A stretch of DNA of 64,000 nucleotides from Streptomyces sp. NBC_01460 (GTDB lineage Bacteria; Actinomycetota; Actinomycetes; Streptomycetales; Streptomycetaceae): NCBI RefSeq assembly GCF_036227405.1, contig NZ_CP109473.1, positions 4,030,001 through 4,094,000 of the forward strand, given 5' to 3'. The notes beneath the pieces are model-generated. The model saw only the letters and a program-made list of their open reading frames with translations. It made no database searches and had not been told where the DNA came from. The position numbers were made by a program, and so were the translations under genes. This document shows, in pieces, positions 24,283 to 32,770 of the stretch (position 1 is the first letter of the stretch; each line of letters begins with the position of its first letter).

Positions 24283-26037
24283 ATGGCTTCACGTCAGGCG
24301 GATGACGGATGGTGGTCAGGCCGTCTGCATGAGCTCTGGCGCGTCGCCGAGAATGCGCAGGACGTGACGGGGCTGGCCGACTCTCTCTACGACATGCTGC
24401 TCCGCATGCCCGGCGTACTGGCCGTCGTGGGTACCCGCTGGAGTGGCGGGCTGCTCCACTATCTGCGGAGTGTCACCGTGGCGGAGCCGACGTCATCGCT
24501 CGTGGAAATCGAACGGAATTACGGCGAATCCGGCGCAGCCGGGGCTCCGGCCGGTGATCCGGCTGTCACGGTTCACGAAGTGTCGGAGCTCGACGGGGCC
24601 ATGCCGCACGTCCAGGTGCTGGCGGCAGTCGGCACGCGGAGCCTGGCCGAGTGTGCCGTGCCCCTGGGGCAGGACGGCTGGGCCTCGTTCATGGTCGGTA
24701 CCGCGGACAGGGACGCCATCGATGTGACGCTGCGGACCCGGTTGAAGCAGGTGGCCGAGGTCGCCATGGTCTCGGACAGGCGCATCACGGCGCGGCGCGC
24801 CGACGAGGTGCGTCAGGTGAGTGACGCCTTTCTGGCGGAGGCGTCGTTGCAGATGGATTCGAGCCTTGATGTGAAAAGCACCTTGGAGCGGGTGGCTCGG
24901 ACGGCCGTTCCCGCCATCGCCGAGGGGTGTGTTCTACATCTTTCTCTTCCCGAAGGACTGAAATCCGTGTCCTTCGCGCACATGGACGCCGGTGACCAGC
25001 AATGGCTCGGCAAGGTCGCGGCCGAGGACGCCTGGCTGACGGAGTCACTACGGCAGGTACTCGGCAGCGGGCAGGCACTGGCGCTGAAGGGTGAGGGGTT
25101 GCGCGGGGGGCCCTTCGGGCCCGCCTCGTCCGGGGCGGGCCGCGCCGTGCGGGCGATCAGTGTGAACCCGCTCAAGGCCCGAGGCCGGGTCCTGGGTACC
25201 CTGACGTTTCTCTACCATCGGGCGGTCGTGGCCGAGGGGGCCTCACAGTTCCTTGCCGGTCTGGCCGACCGGGCGGCGTTGGCCATCGACAGCAGCACCC
25301 TGTACGAACAGCGGCGCCGCCACGTGGTCTCTCTCCAGCGGCATCTGCTCCCGAGAGAGCTGCCGCTCGTTCCGGGGATCACGCTGAGTGCCGCGTACGA
25401 AGTGGGTGACGTCTCGCTCGACGTGGGCGGTGACTTCTACGACGCCGTCCCGAGGCCGCAGGGTGGTGTGACCCTCCTCCTCGGTGACGTCTGCGGTCGC
25501 GGGGCGGAGGCGGCGGCGCTGACAGGTCTGGCCCGCCACACCCTGCGCACCCTTCTCGAGGACGGCAGTACGCCCGAGCACGCGCTGGAACGGCTGAACC
25601 AGGCCCTGGTCAGGGAGGGCACGTCCCGCTTCGTGACGGCGCTCGTAGCGGTGCTGGTACCGCACGGGTGGGGGTTCCGTGCGCGCTACTGGAGTGCGGG
25701 GCATCCGGCCCCTCTGATGCGACGTGCGGACGGCACCGTGGAGGAACTCCTCGCCCACGGGGATCTGCTGGGCGTGCTGGAGGACATCGAGTACGGATCC
25801 GGGTCGGTGCGCCTGGCGCCGGGGGACGCGCTGGTGATGTTCACCGACGGAGTGACCGAGGCAAGAGCGGCCGACGGGATGTTCTTCGAATCGCGTCTGC
25901 GGGACGAGGTCGTGCGGCAGGGTGCCGGTGGGGCTCAGCGGTTCGCCGAGCGGCTGGCAGAGGCTGTTGTGGACTTCCGGGCGACGGGTGCCGACGACAT
26001 CGCCGTACTCGTCGCACGGGCGGAGTCCATCGGATGA
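24283..26037 (+). CDS. SpoIIE-type PP2C serine phosphatase with GAF-like sensor
   Basis: A protein of 584 residues if started at ATG 24283; GTGs at 24265 and 24241 are alternatives. The N-terminal 180 residues and residues about 180-330 look like two GAF-type sensor modules. The C-terminal 240 residues are a PP2C/SpoIIE phosphatase: QRHLLPRELP, VGGDFYDA, GDVCGRGAEAAALT, SAGHPAPL, MFTDGVTEAR and GADDIAVLV with the metal-binding Asp residues. There is no anti-sigma kinase domain. It overlaps the response regulator (ATGA), linking it to the phytochrome system and suggesting dephosphorylation of an anti-sigma antagonist. Confidence 0.88.
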   Translation: MASRQADDGWWSGRLHELWRVAENAQDVTGLADSLYDMLLRMPGVLAVVGTRWSGGLLHYLRSVTVAEPTSSLVEIERNYGESGAAGAPAGDPAVTVHEVSELDGAMPHVQVLAAVGTRSLAECAVPLGQDGWASFMVGTADRDAIDVTLRTRLKQVAEVAMVSDRRITARRADEVRQVSDAFLAEASLQMDSSLDVKSTLERVARTAVPAIAEGCVLHLSLPEGLKSVSFAHMDAGDQQWLGKVAAEDAWLTESLRQVLGSGQALALKGEGLRGGPFGPASSGAGRAVRAISVNPLKARGRVLGTLTFLYHRAVVAEGASQFLAGLADRAALAIDSSTLYEQRRRHVVSLQRHLLPRELPLVPGITLSAAYEVGDVSLDVGGDFYDAVPRPQGGVTLLLGDVCGRGAEAAALTGLARHTLRTLLEDGSTPEHALERLNQALVREGTSRFVTALVAVLVPHGWGFRARYWSAGHPAPLMRRADGTVEELLAHGDLLGVLEDIEYGSGSVRLAPGDALVMFTDGVTEARAADGMFFESRLRDEVVRQGAGGAQRFAERLAEAVVDFRATGADDIAVLVARAESIG

Positions 26038-26498
26038 GCGGGCCTGCCGGGGAGCAGAGGATCGATCACGACCTCGTCTGGGTGGTGGAGGATTCGGCGG
26101 AGGACGCCGAGGCCATCGCACGGGCGCTCCGTCGCACCCATCCGGATCTGGAACTGGACTTCACCGACCGGGGGACGGGATTCGTCGAGCGGTTGCTGGA
26201 AGCTCCTCGTCGGCCGGGGCTCGTCCTTCTGGACCTGAAGCTGCCCGGTCCCAGCGGGGCCGAAGTGCTGCGGTCGATCCGGTCCCGGCCGGAACTGGAC
26301 GGCGTGGCCGTCGTCGCCTTCACCTCGTCCACCGGGCCGGACGAGGTGGACACGACCTATGCGGCAGGCGCCGACAGCTACATCTACAAGCCGGTCAACT
26401 TCGAACTCTTCAGCGCGGTGCTGAAGAGGGCTGTCGACTACTGGCAGAGAAAGGCGAGAGGTGGGGAGGAGGGCCCTTCCGCTCAGCCTCCCTCCTGA
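26034..26498 (+). CDS. Single-domain response regulator, Rcp1-like
   Basis: A 154-residue receiver with no output domain. It has the acidic pair in VVEDSAEDAE, the phospho-acceptor Asp in LVLLDLKLPGPSG, the switch Ser/Thr in FTSSTGPDEV and Lys in YIYKPVNFE. This resembles the Rcp1-type receivers that pair with phytochrome kinases. It overlaps the SpoIIE gene and converges with the phytochrome gene (16-base overlap at the 3' ends). It likely receives phosphate from the phytochrome and acts on the phosphatase by protein contact. Confidence 0.92.
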   Translation: MSGPAGEQRIDHDLVWVVEDSAEDAEAIARALRRTHPDLELDFTDRGTGFVERLLEAPRRPGLVLLDLKLPGPSGAEVLRSIRSRPELDGVAVVAFTSSTGPDEVDTTYAAGADSYIYKPVNFELFSAVLKRAVDYWQRKARGGEEGPSAQPPS

Positions 26499-28765
26499 CC
26501 CAGGGTGAAGAAGAACGTCGTCCCACGGGCTGGTTCGCTGTCGAGCCACAGCTCGCCGCCGTGGCGCTCGACGATCCGCCTGACGATCGCGAGCCCCACG
26601 CCCGTGCCGCCCCCGCGCTCGCCCTGCCCGTGCAGTCTGCGGAAGAGCTCGAAGACCTGGTGCTGCTGGCCGGGCGGGATGCCGATGCCGTTGTCCCGGA
26701 CCACGACGGTCTGCTGTGGAGGCCCGCCGGACGGTGGGCGAAGCGTGTCGACCAGGACCTCGACCGTACGGTCACCCTGGTCAGCGGCGTACTTGGCCGC
26801 ATTCACCAGGAGGTTGACCAGCACTTCGTAGAGCCGGCTCTCATCGGCGTACACCTCGGGCAGGTCATGTCGGACGACCCGCACGTGGGCTTCGGCCAGG
26901 CGTTCGCCGGCCACGTCGAGCGCGGAATCCAGTACGCGGTCCAGTGGGACGGTGGTGCGGTGAAGCCCGCCTCGGCCCAGTCGGGCGAAGTGCAGCAGTG
27001 AGTCGAGCAGGTCGTCCATCCGGCCGGCCAGTCGTCGCACGGTGTGCATCCGGCGGACGGTAGTCGCATCGAGCTCCGCGGCGGCGTCCTCGATGACGAA
27101 GGTCGCGGCGTTGGAGATGCCTCGTAGCGGCTCCTTCAGGTCGTGAGCTGCCACGTGAGCGAATGAGTCGAGGTCGGAGTTGATGATGCGCAGCTCTTCG
27201 TTCAACGCTGCCAGCTCCGCCTCGTGCCGCAGTACGAGTCCTGTCAGCACGCGCCAGAGCTCCTGTGCGGTGGCACGGTCGGTGGGCGTCCAGGGCAGGC
27301 ACTGTCCATGTACCACCGCGCGGAATACGGCACCTGAGCCGCGAGGGGTGAGCCGTTCGCCCCGTGGCCCGACCTGGACGGGCCTGGAGGGGTCGGCGGC
27401 CCATTGGCGGGTGGTCGGGCGGGCCTTGCGGAACCAGGCGAGGTAGTCGCCCGAGCGGCTCAGCGTCACCATCAGGGCCCCTGCCGGGCCGTCTTCCACC
27501 AGGTCGTCCTGATCACCCGACTCCTCCGACAGGCGGTCCGTACTCCAGACCGTGCCGGGTGCCGGCCCTGCTGCGCGTGCCCGAAGGGCCTCCAGCAGTG
27601 CGGGAGGAACGCTCATCCCGCTGATGGTGCTCCGGCCACCGCGGCAGAGCACCGCGCCGTCGGCGTGCAGCAGCTCTCTGAGGGCGCCGTCACCTGCCAG
27701 GAGTGAGTCCTCCAAGTCCGATGTGACCCGAAAGATGATCCGTTCGAGGCGCTCGCGGGATGCGGTGAGTGCCTTGGCCTGCTCCCGTTCCTCGATGACG
27801 CCGAGTTGGAGGGAGAAGGCCACGCCGAAGAACTCGCACGCCGCCCGCATTTCCGGGGGGATGGTGACAGCAGCGTGGCCGTGGCAGGCGATCAGCCCCC
27901 AGAGCTCGCCTTCCCGGAGGACGCTCACCGACATCGACGACTTCACACCGATGTTCCGCAGGTACTCCAGGTGGAAGCCGGACACCGTGCGCAGCACGGA
28001 GTTCGACAGGTCCAGTGGCAGGCCCGAATCCGCTCGGAGCGGAGGGTGCAGACCCACGCTGGTGTCGTCCACGTCGGCGATGACCCGGATCCAGTTGTCG
28101 CGGTAGAGCCTCCTCGCCTGGGGCGGGATGTCGCTGGCGGGGAACCAGAGTCCGAGCCAGGGCTCGCGGCCCTCGGCGACGTCCTCGGCGACCACCTCTC
28201 CCGGCCCGTTCTCCCCGTCGAAGCGGTAGGCGACCACGCGGTCGAAGCCTGTGAGAGCCCGGATCTCACGGGCGGCCGCCTGGCAGCACTCGACTACAGC
28301 CGTCGAGGACCGCAGACGCGTCAGAGCTCGCCGGACCCCCTGGTAGAAGTGCGGGAAGTGTGGCGCCGCGACGGTGCGCGACTCGTACTCCAGAACGACC
28401 AGAGACCCGTGCCGGTGCGCGGTCACGTCGAACATCCGGGGGGTGCCCGCCACATCGACGGAGACGGGGAGGACCAGGCTTGCCGCATCGTGCTGAGCGC
28501 AGACCTGGAGCGCCTCGTCCCAGTGCTCGGGGGACAGGACCCGCGTGATGGGCCCTCCGACCAACTCCTCGGCAGCAATCCCCAGCAGGAGAAGCGTGTT
28601 CAGTGCTGCCGTGTCCACGGTGCCGGTGTCGGCCTCCGCCGCGAGCAGGGTGCCGTGGGACTGGATCATGCCCAGCCGGTGAATGGGCTCCCGGACGCAT
28701 TCGCTCAGGTCGAAGCCGATGGCCGCCGCCGCTTCGGCCTCGCGTTCCGGTTCCGGTAGGGACAT
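26483..28765 (-). CDS. Bacteriophytochrome sensor histidine kinase
   Basis: A 760-residue PAS-GAF-PHY-kinase. The N-terminus reads DLSECVREPIHRLGMIQSHG, with Cys23 in the position that binds biliverdin in bacteriophytochromes. The GAF domain has WFPASDIPPQARRLY and SGFHLEYLRNIGVKSSMSVS, the bilin-pocket signature. The PHY region covers about 330-500. The kinase has the H-box FAHVAAHDLKEPLRG, the N-box LLVNAAKYA, DNGIGIPP and GGTGVGLAIVRR. It should sense red/far-red light and phosphorylate the neighbouring receiver. It lies between att relics 3 and 4. Confidence 0.94.
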   Translation of the reverse strand: MSLPEPEREAEAAAAIGFDLSECVREPIHRLGMIQSHGTLLAAEADTGTVDTAALNTLLLLGIAAEELVGGPITRVLSPEHWDEALQVCAQHDAASLVLPVSVDVAGTPRMFDVTAHRHGSLVVLEYESRTVAAPHFPHFYQGVRRALTRLRSSTAVVECCQAAAREIRALTGFDRVVAYRFDGENGPGEVVAEDVAEGREPWLGLWFPASDIPPQARRLYRDNWIRVIADVDDTSVGLHPPLRADSGLPLDLSNSVLRTVSGFHLEYLRNIGVKSSMSVSVLREGELWGLIACHGHAAVTIPPEMRAACEFFGVAFSLQLGVIEEREQAKALTASRERLERIIFRVTSDLEDSLLAGDGALRELLHADGAVLCRGGRSTISGMSVPPALLEALRARAAGPAPGTVWSTDRLSEESGDQDDLVEDGPAGALMVTLSRSGDYLAWFRKARPTTRQWAADPSRPVQVGPRGERLTPRGSGAVFRAVVHGQCLPWTPTDRATAQELWRVLTGLVLRHEAELAALNEELRIINSDLDSFAHVAAHDLKEPLRGISNAATFVIEDAAAELDATTVRRMHTVRRLAGRMDDLLDSLLHFARLGRGGLHRTTVPLDRVLDSALDVAGERLAEAHVRVVRHDLPEVYADESRLYEVLVNLLVNAAKYAADQGDRTVEVLVDTLRPPSGGPPQQTVVVRDNGIGIPPGQQHQVFELFRRLHGQGERGGGTGVGLAIVRRIVERHGGELWLDSEPARGTTFFFTLGQEGG

Positions 28766-29209
28766 CTCTTCTCCCCCGCACAGAGTTCTCGAACCGGCCT
28801 GATCGATGTCCGGTTTGCCGCGATCCTTCCATGGTGCCCTGCGGCGGAGGAGCTGCCGCGGGTGTGTGTCGTCGCTCCCGGCGGCAGCCGCCTGCCGTGG
28901 GTGATCAGCGCGTGCGCGACCACGCGTCCCCCTGCACCCGTGCCCCGCCCCTGCGCCTCGGAGCGGCCGGTTGCGGGGCCACGTACAAGTCCTGGATTAG
29001 GAACCATCCTTGTCCGGATCCGAGGTGCGGACGGAGGTGGGGACAGCGGAGGGCAGGGCACGGATTCCTCGCCGGGGCCCCGTGCTACTACGTGCCAGGC
29101 ACAGGGGTGAAGAACGGTCACTTCGAGTGGTGCGCTGGCATCGGCAAAGCGTTGCTGGGGCGGGATTTCAGCTGCTCAGCGTCATAACTGACGATCAGAT
29201 GCCGGGATA
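28766..29209. other. Noncoding stretch upstream of the phytochrome gene
   Basis: Frames on both strands lack sensible composition or start sites. The first bases carry the phytochrome gene promoter (minus). No repeat of the arm type is seen here, unlike upstream of relics 1-3. Confidence 0.5.
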
Positions 29210-29253
29210 TTCCCAAGCCTGGAGCGCGAGTTCGATTTTGGTCACCCGCTCCA
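29210..29253 (+). repeat. tRNA-Gly(CCC) 3'-end fragment, att relic 4
   Basis: The most diverged copy (CCCAAGCCTGGAG for CCCAAGCTCAGAG, TTTTGGTC for TTCTCGTC), but the T-loop GTTCGATT and the acceptor half CACCCGC are intact. The terminator follows, and then GTACGCAGCACCTTGTCACC, matching the flank of relic 2. It is the right boundary of the scarred region. Confidence 0.8.
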
Positions 29254-29381
29254 TGAAAAAGCCCCAGGCCGGCGGCCGGGTGCTTCTTTGTACGCAGCAC
29301 CTTGTCACCGTCCGGTCCGCCCCCAGCGGCCTCCCGGGATGCTGGACGGTGCACCCGTCCGTGACACGGCATCATGCAAGC

Positions 29382-29693
29382 ATGATCACCATTCACCTGA
29401 AGTACGAGATCGACGCCGACAAGCTTGAGGACTTCGAGGAGTACGGTCGCCGCTGGGTCCGGCTCGTCAACCGGTTCGGCGGGACGCACCACGGCTACTT
29501 CCTGCCGAGTGAGGGCGACAGCGACATTGCCTACGCCTTGTTCTCCTTCCCCAGTCTGGCCGTGTACGAGCAGTACCGCTCGGACAGCATGTCCGACCCG
29601 GAGTGCCGGCAAGCGTTCGACCTGGCTCGTGAGACCCGCTGCATCAAGCGCTACGAGCGACGGTTCCTCAGGCCGCTCGACGACCTGTCCTAG
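29382..29693 (+). CDS. NIPSNAP-family protein
   Basis: A 103-residue ferredoxin-like dimeric alpha/beta-barrel protein. ITIHLKYEIDADKLEDFEEY opens the fold, and GTHHGYFLPSEG and FSFPSLAVYEQYR are typical of NIPSNAP proteins. The biochemical role is not known. A perfect 16-base inverted repeat (29371-29386, ATCATGC-AA-GCATGAT) overlaps the start codon and may be an operator or RNA hairpin controlling translation. It is the first gene after att relic 4. Confidence 0.82.
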   Translation: MITIHLKYEIDADKLEDFEEYGRRWVRLVNRFGGTHHGYFLPSEGDSDIAYALFSFPSLAVYEQYRSDSMSDPECRQAFDLARETRCIKRYERRFLRPLDDLS

Positions 29694-29763
29694 GCCGGCG
29701 GGAGGCATGCGGCCGGAGCCCGCCGGGCATCCGAGCCCGACACGACGATGACGGCCGCGCCTC

Positions 29764-30618
29764 TTACGGCGCCCAGGTGCCCCGGGCGGCGACGCGGTGT
29801 GCCCACGGCTCCAGGTCGGCGGGCTCGCGACCCAGCACCCGGCGGACGTCGTCGGTCACCTCGGCCGTGTGGCCCGCCCGGTGCAGGGCGAACATGGCGC
29901 CGAGCGCGTCCGCGGCGGCCTCCGGCCAGCCCTCGGCGAGGAGTTCGGCCCGGTGGGCGGCGGGGGTGAGCTCCTCGAAGCGGATGGGCCGGCCGGCCGC
30001 CTCGGCGATCGTCCGGGTGGCCTCGGCGAAGGTGATCGCCCGGGGGCCGGACAGTTCGTACGTGCGGCCCGCGTGGCCCTCCTCGGTGAGCACCCTCGCC
30101 GCGACAGCCGCCACGTCGTCGGCATCGACGAACGGTTCCGGCATCTCTCCGATCGGCAGGCCGAGGCGTCCCGCCCGGAGCGGCGCCAGCCACAGGTCCT
30201 CGTCGAAGTTCTGGAAGAAGTTGTTGGGCCGCAGGACGGTCCACTCGGCAGCGGACTCGCGGACAGCCTCCTCACCGGCGGCCATGCCCCGGCCGAAGTC
30301 GTCGCCCGCCTTCTCGATGCCGTGGCCGGAGAGGGCCACGAAGCGATGGACCCCGGCTGCTTCCGCCTGCCGCACGAACTCCCGCACAGGTGAGGGGTCA
30401 TCGGGTGCGACGAGGTAGACCGCGCCCGCTCCGGCGAGCGCGGGTCCCCAGGTGTGGGGCAGGGACCAGTCGAAGACGACCTCACCGGAGCGGGAGGCGG
30501 CCCGGACACGGGCGGTGCCCGTGTCACGCAGCCGCGCGGTGAGACGGCGGCCGGTCTTGCCGGTGGCGCCGAGGACGAGGATGTCGGACGAGGTGCCGTG
30601 TGTGCTCTGCGCTGTCAT
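29764..30618 (-). CDS. NmrA-like NAD(P)H-binding protein
   Basis: A 284-residue atypical SDR from ATG 30618. It has the N-terminal cofactor motif VLGATGKTGRRL, an NmrA-like AGAVYLVAPD segment and LSGHGIEKAG. There is no YxxxK pair in the usual place, as in NmrA/quinone-oxidoreductase-like sensors. TVLRPNNFFQNF is a family hallmark. It is divergent from the AraC gene at 30721. The paralogue at 31770 lies on that gene's other side, so both are candidate targets. Confidence 0.88.
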   Translation of the reverse strand: MTAQSTHGTSSDILVLGATGKTGRRLTARLRDTGTARVRAASRSGEVVFDWSLPHTWGPALAGAGAVYLVAPDDPSPVREFVRQAEAAGVHRFVALSGHGIEKAGDDFGRGMAAGEEAVRESAAEWTVLRPNNFFQNFDEDLWLAPLRAGRLGLPIGEMPEPFVDADDVAAVAARVLTEEGHAGRTYELSGPRAITFAEATRTIAEAAGRPIRFEELTPAAHRAELLAEGWPEAAADALGAMFALHRAGHTAEVTDDVRRVLGREPADLEPWAHRVAARGTWAP

Positions 30619-30720
30619 GCGCCAAGTCCATCGCGCCGACGGAGCCGGAAACATGGCCGTCCGTCTGCGATGCATAGGTAATCGTCCGGGGGCGCCCTCG
30701 TCCTGCCTATCGTTGACGCC

Positions 30721-31662
30721 ATGGACGTCTTCGACGAGTTGCTGCGGGGCGTGCGGGGCAAGGGCGCGGTGTTCGGCCGTTCGGTGCTCCGGCCGCCCTG
30801 GTCGCTGCGCTTCACGGACGGCGCGTACCTCACTCTGTGCCTCCCGCTGCGTGGCGCCGGGTGGATCGTGCCGGAGGCCGGGGAGGCACGGCACGTGGCG
30901 CTCGGCGAGGCCGCGGTCGTACGGGGACCCGCGCCGTTCTCCTTCACCGACGACCCGGCGGAGGGGACGGCGTCGGGCGTGCGCGAGGTGCGCTGGGGCG
31001 ACGGCGCGTCGGACCCGGTGGCCCGGGATCTCGAATTCGGCGGCCACACCGTGCTGCTGGCCGCCGCGTTCGACGTACGGACCCAGGTCCCGCAGCGGCT
31101 CCTGCGCGCTCTGCCGCCGGTCCTGGTGGTGCCCGACGAACACGACTGCTCACCGATGCGCGACTACCTGGAGGCCCAGATCGTCGGCAGCCGGCCGGGG
31201 CACCAGACCGTGCTCGACCGGCTTCTCGACTGGCTGCTGGTGTGCACCCTGCGGGATTGGTTCGACCGTCCGGAGGCCGAGCCGCCGGGGTGGTACGGCG
31301 CACTCGGTGACGAGGTGGCGGGGCCCGCCCTGCGTGCCATCCACGAGGACCCGGCGCACCCGTGGACGACGGCGGAGCTGGCGGGGCGGGCGGGAGTGTC
31401 GAGAACGACCCTGGCCAAACGCTTCACCGAGCTGGTCGGGGACGGGCCGGTGGCGTATCTGACGGAGTGGCGGATGACCCTCGCCGCCGATCTGCTGACC
31501 CGCCCGGAGCTGACGGTGGCGGCGGTGGCCCGGCGGGTCGGCTACGCCGATGCGTTCGGCTTCAGCGCGGCCTTCAAGCGGGTCCGGGGCGAGAGCCCGA
31601 GCGCGTACCGCCAGGAGGCGGCCACCACCCGCGTACCGGACCGGACCGTGCCGGCGGGCTGA
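30721..31662 (+). CDS. AraC-family transcriptional regulator
   Basis: A 313-residue regulator with an N-terminal cupin_6-type sensor domain (about 10-190). A C-terminal AraC double helix-turn-helix spans about 215-305: TTAELAGRAGVSRTTLAKRF then TVAAVARRVGYADAFGFSAA with FKRVRGESPSAYR. ATG 30721 follows a short 102-base gap from the divergent NmrA-like gene. It most likely controls one or both neighbouring reductases in response to a small molecule. Confidence 0.93.
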   Translation: MDVFDELLRGVRGKGAVFGRSVLRPPWSLRFTDGAYLTLCLPLRGAGWIVPEAGEARHVALGEAAVVRGPAPFSFTDDPAEGTASGVREVRWGDGASDPVARDLEFGGHTVLLAAAFDVRTQVPQRLLRALPPVLVVPDEHDCSPMRDYLEAQIVGSRPGHQTVLDRLLDWLLVCTLRDWFDRPEAEPPGWYGALGDEVAGPALRAIHEDPAHPWTTAELAGRAGVSRTTLAKRFTELVGDGPVAYLTEWRMTLAADLLTRPELTVAAVARRVGYADAFGFSAAFKRVRGESPSAYRQEAATTRVPDRTVPAG

Positions 31663-31769
31663 TCCAGTCCGGCGCCGGGCGGGGCGTGGGGCGCCGGAGC
31701 CCTCAAGGACTCCGCACCGCGGGCGCACCGCCCGGACCACCAGCACCGCCCGCACCGTACTCGGGTCCC

Positions 31770-32651
31770 TCAGCTCCACACGCCTTCCGCCGCCGCGTCA
31801 CGGGCGAAGTCGCCGATGTCGCGCGGAGGGCGGCCGAGCGCTCTCCGTACGCCGTCCGTGACCGGAGCCTCCTGGCTCGTGCGGATCGGCGTCATCGCGT
31901 CGGTCCAGAGCGCGGCCTCCTCCTCGGGCAGCCCCTGGGCCACCAGCCCGGCCCGGTAGGCGGACTCCTCCACCGGGACGTAGACGGCGTGCGCGCCTGT
32001 CACCTCGGCGATCTCGTCGAGCACCTCGGCGATGCCGAGCGCGCGGGGCCCGGAGAGTTCGTACAGCTCGCCGTCGTGACCGTCCTCGGTCAGGGCCGCG
32101 ACGGCGACCGCCGCGATGTCGTCGGCGTCGATGAACGCGGCGGTCCCGTCGCCGGTGGGCAGGGCCAGTTCACCGGCGCGTACTCCGTCGAGGAAGACGC
32201 CCTCGCTGAAGTTCTGTGCGAACCAGCCGGGCCGCAGGATCGTCCAGGTGACACCGGAGGATCGGACGGCCGCCTCGCCCTCCGTGTGGGGGCCACCCAC
32301 CTCGGACGAGCAGCCGAAGTAGCCGGGCACGTCCACACCCCGGGCCGAGAGCAGCACCAGCCGTCGGACTCCGCTCGCGACGGCCTGCTCGACGAAGGCG
32401 GGTGTGGGGGAGGGCGACGTGTCCAGCGGGACGATGTAGACGGCGTCGACCCCGTCGAGGGCCGCCTGCCAGGTCGTCCGGTCCGTCCAGTCGAAGAGGG
32501 TGTCCCCGGACCGTGAGGCCGCTCGGGTCTCCACTCCCCGTTCGCGGAGCAGGGCCACCGCCCTGCGGCCCGTCTTGCCGGTGCCGCCCGTCACCAGGAC
32601 GGTCCTCCGGGTGCTCGTCGTGTCCGTAGGCGTTTCGTCGGTCTGTGTCAT
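31770..32651 (-). CDS. NmrA-like NAD(P)H-binding protein (paralogue)
   Basis: A 293-residue atypical SDR from ATG 32651, with LVTGGTGKTGRRAV at residues 19-32 and the family pattern TILRPGWFAQNFSEG. It aligns along its length with the 29764 product (SRSGDTLFDW against SRSGEVVFDW, TEDGHDGELYELSGPRA against TEEGHAGRTYELSGPRA), so the two arose by duplication. It converges with the AraC gene. The function is probably redox sensing or reduction of a quinone-like substrate. Confidence 0.88.
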   Translation of the reverse strand: MTQTDETPTDTTSTRRTVLVTGGTGKTGRRAVALLRERGVETRAASRSGDTLFDWTDRTTWQAALDGVDAVYIVPLDTSPSPTPAFVEQAVASGVRRLVLLSARGVDVPGYFGCSSEVGGPHTEGEAAVRSSGVTWTILRPGWFAQNFSEGVFLDGVRAGELALPTGDGTAAFIDADDIAAVAVAALTEDGHDGELYELSGPRALGIAEVLDEIAEVTGAHAVYVPVEESAYRAGLVAQGLPEEEAALWTDAMTPIRTSQEAPVTDGVRRALGRPPRDIGDFARDAAAEGVWS

Positions 32652-32770
32652 ACCGCAAGCCTGGCGGCGCGGGGTGCCCGCGGCCATGGCTCGTCGTCCG
32701 GCAGGGATGTCCGCGCGTCCGTCCTGTCGGCGCCCGGTCGGCCGGGCGTCCGGGAGGGGTCGGTGCTCGC

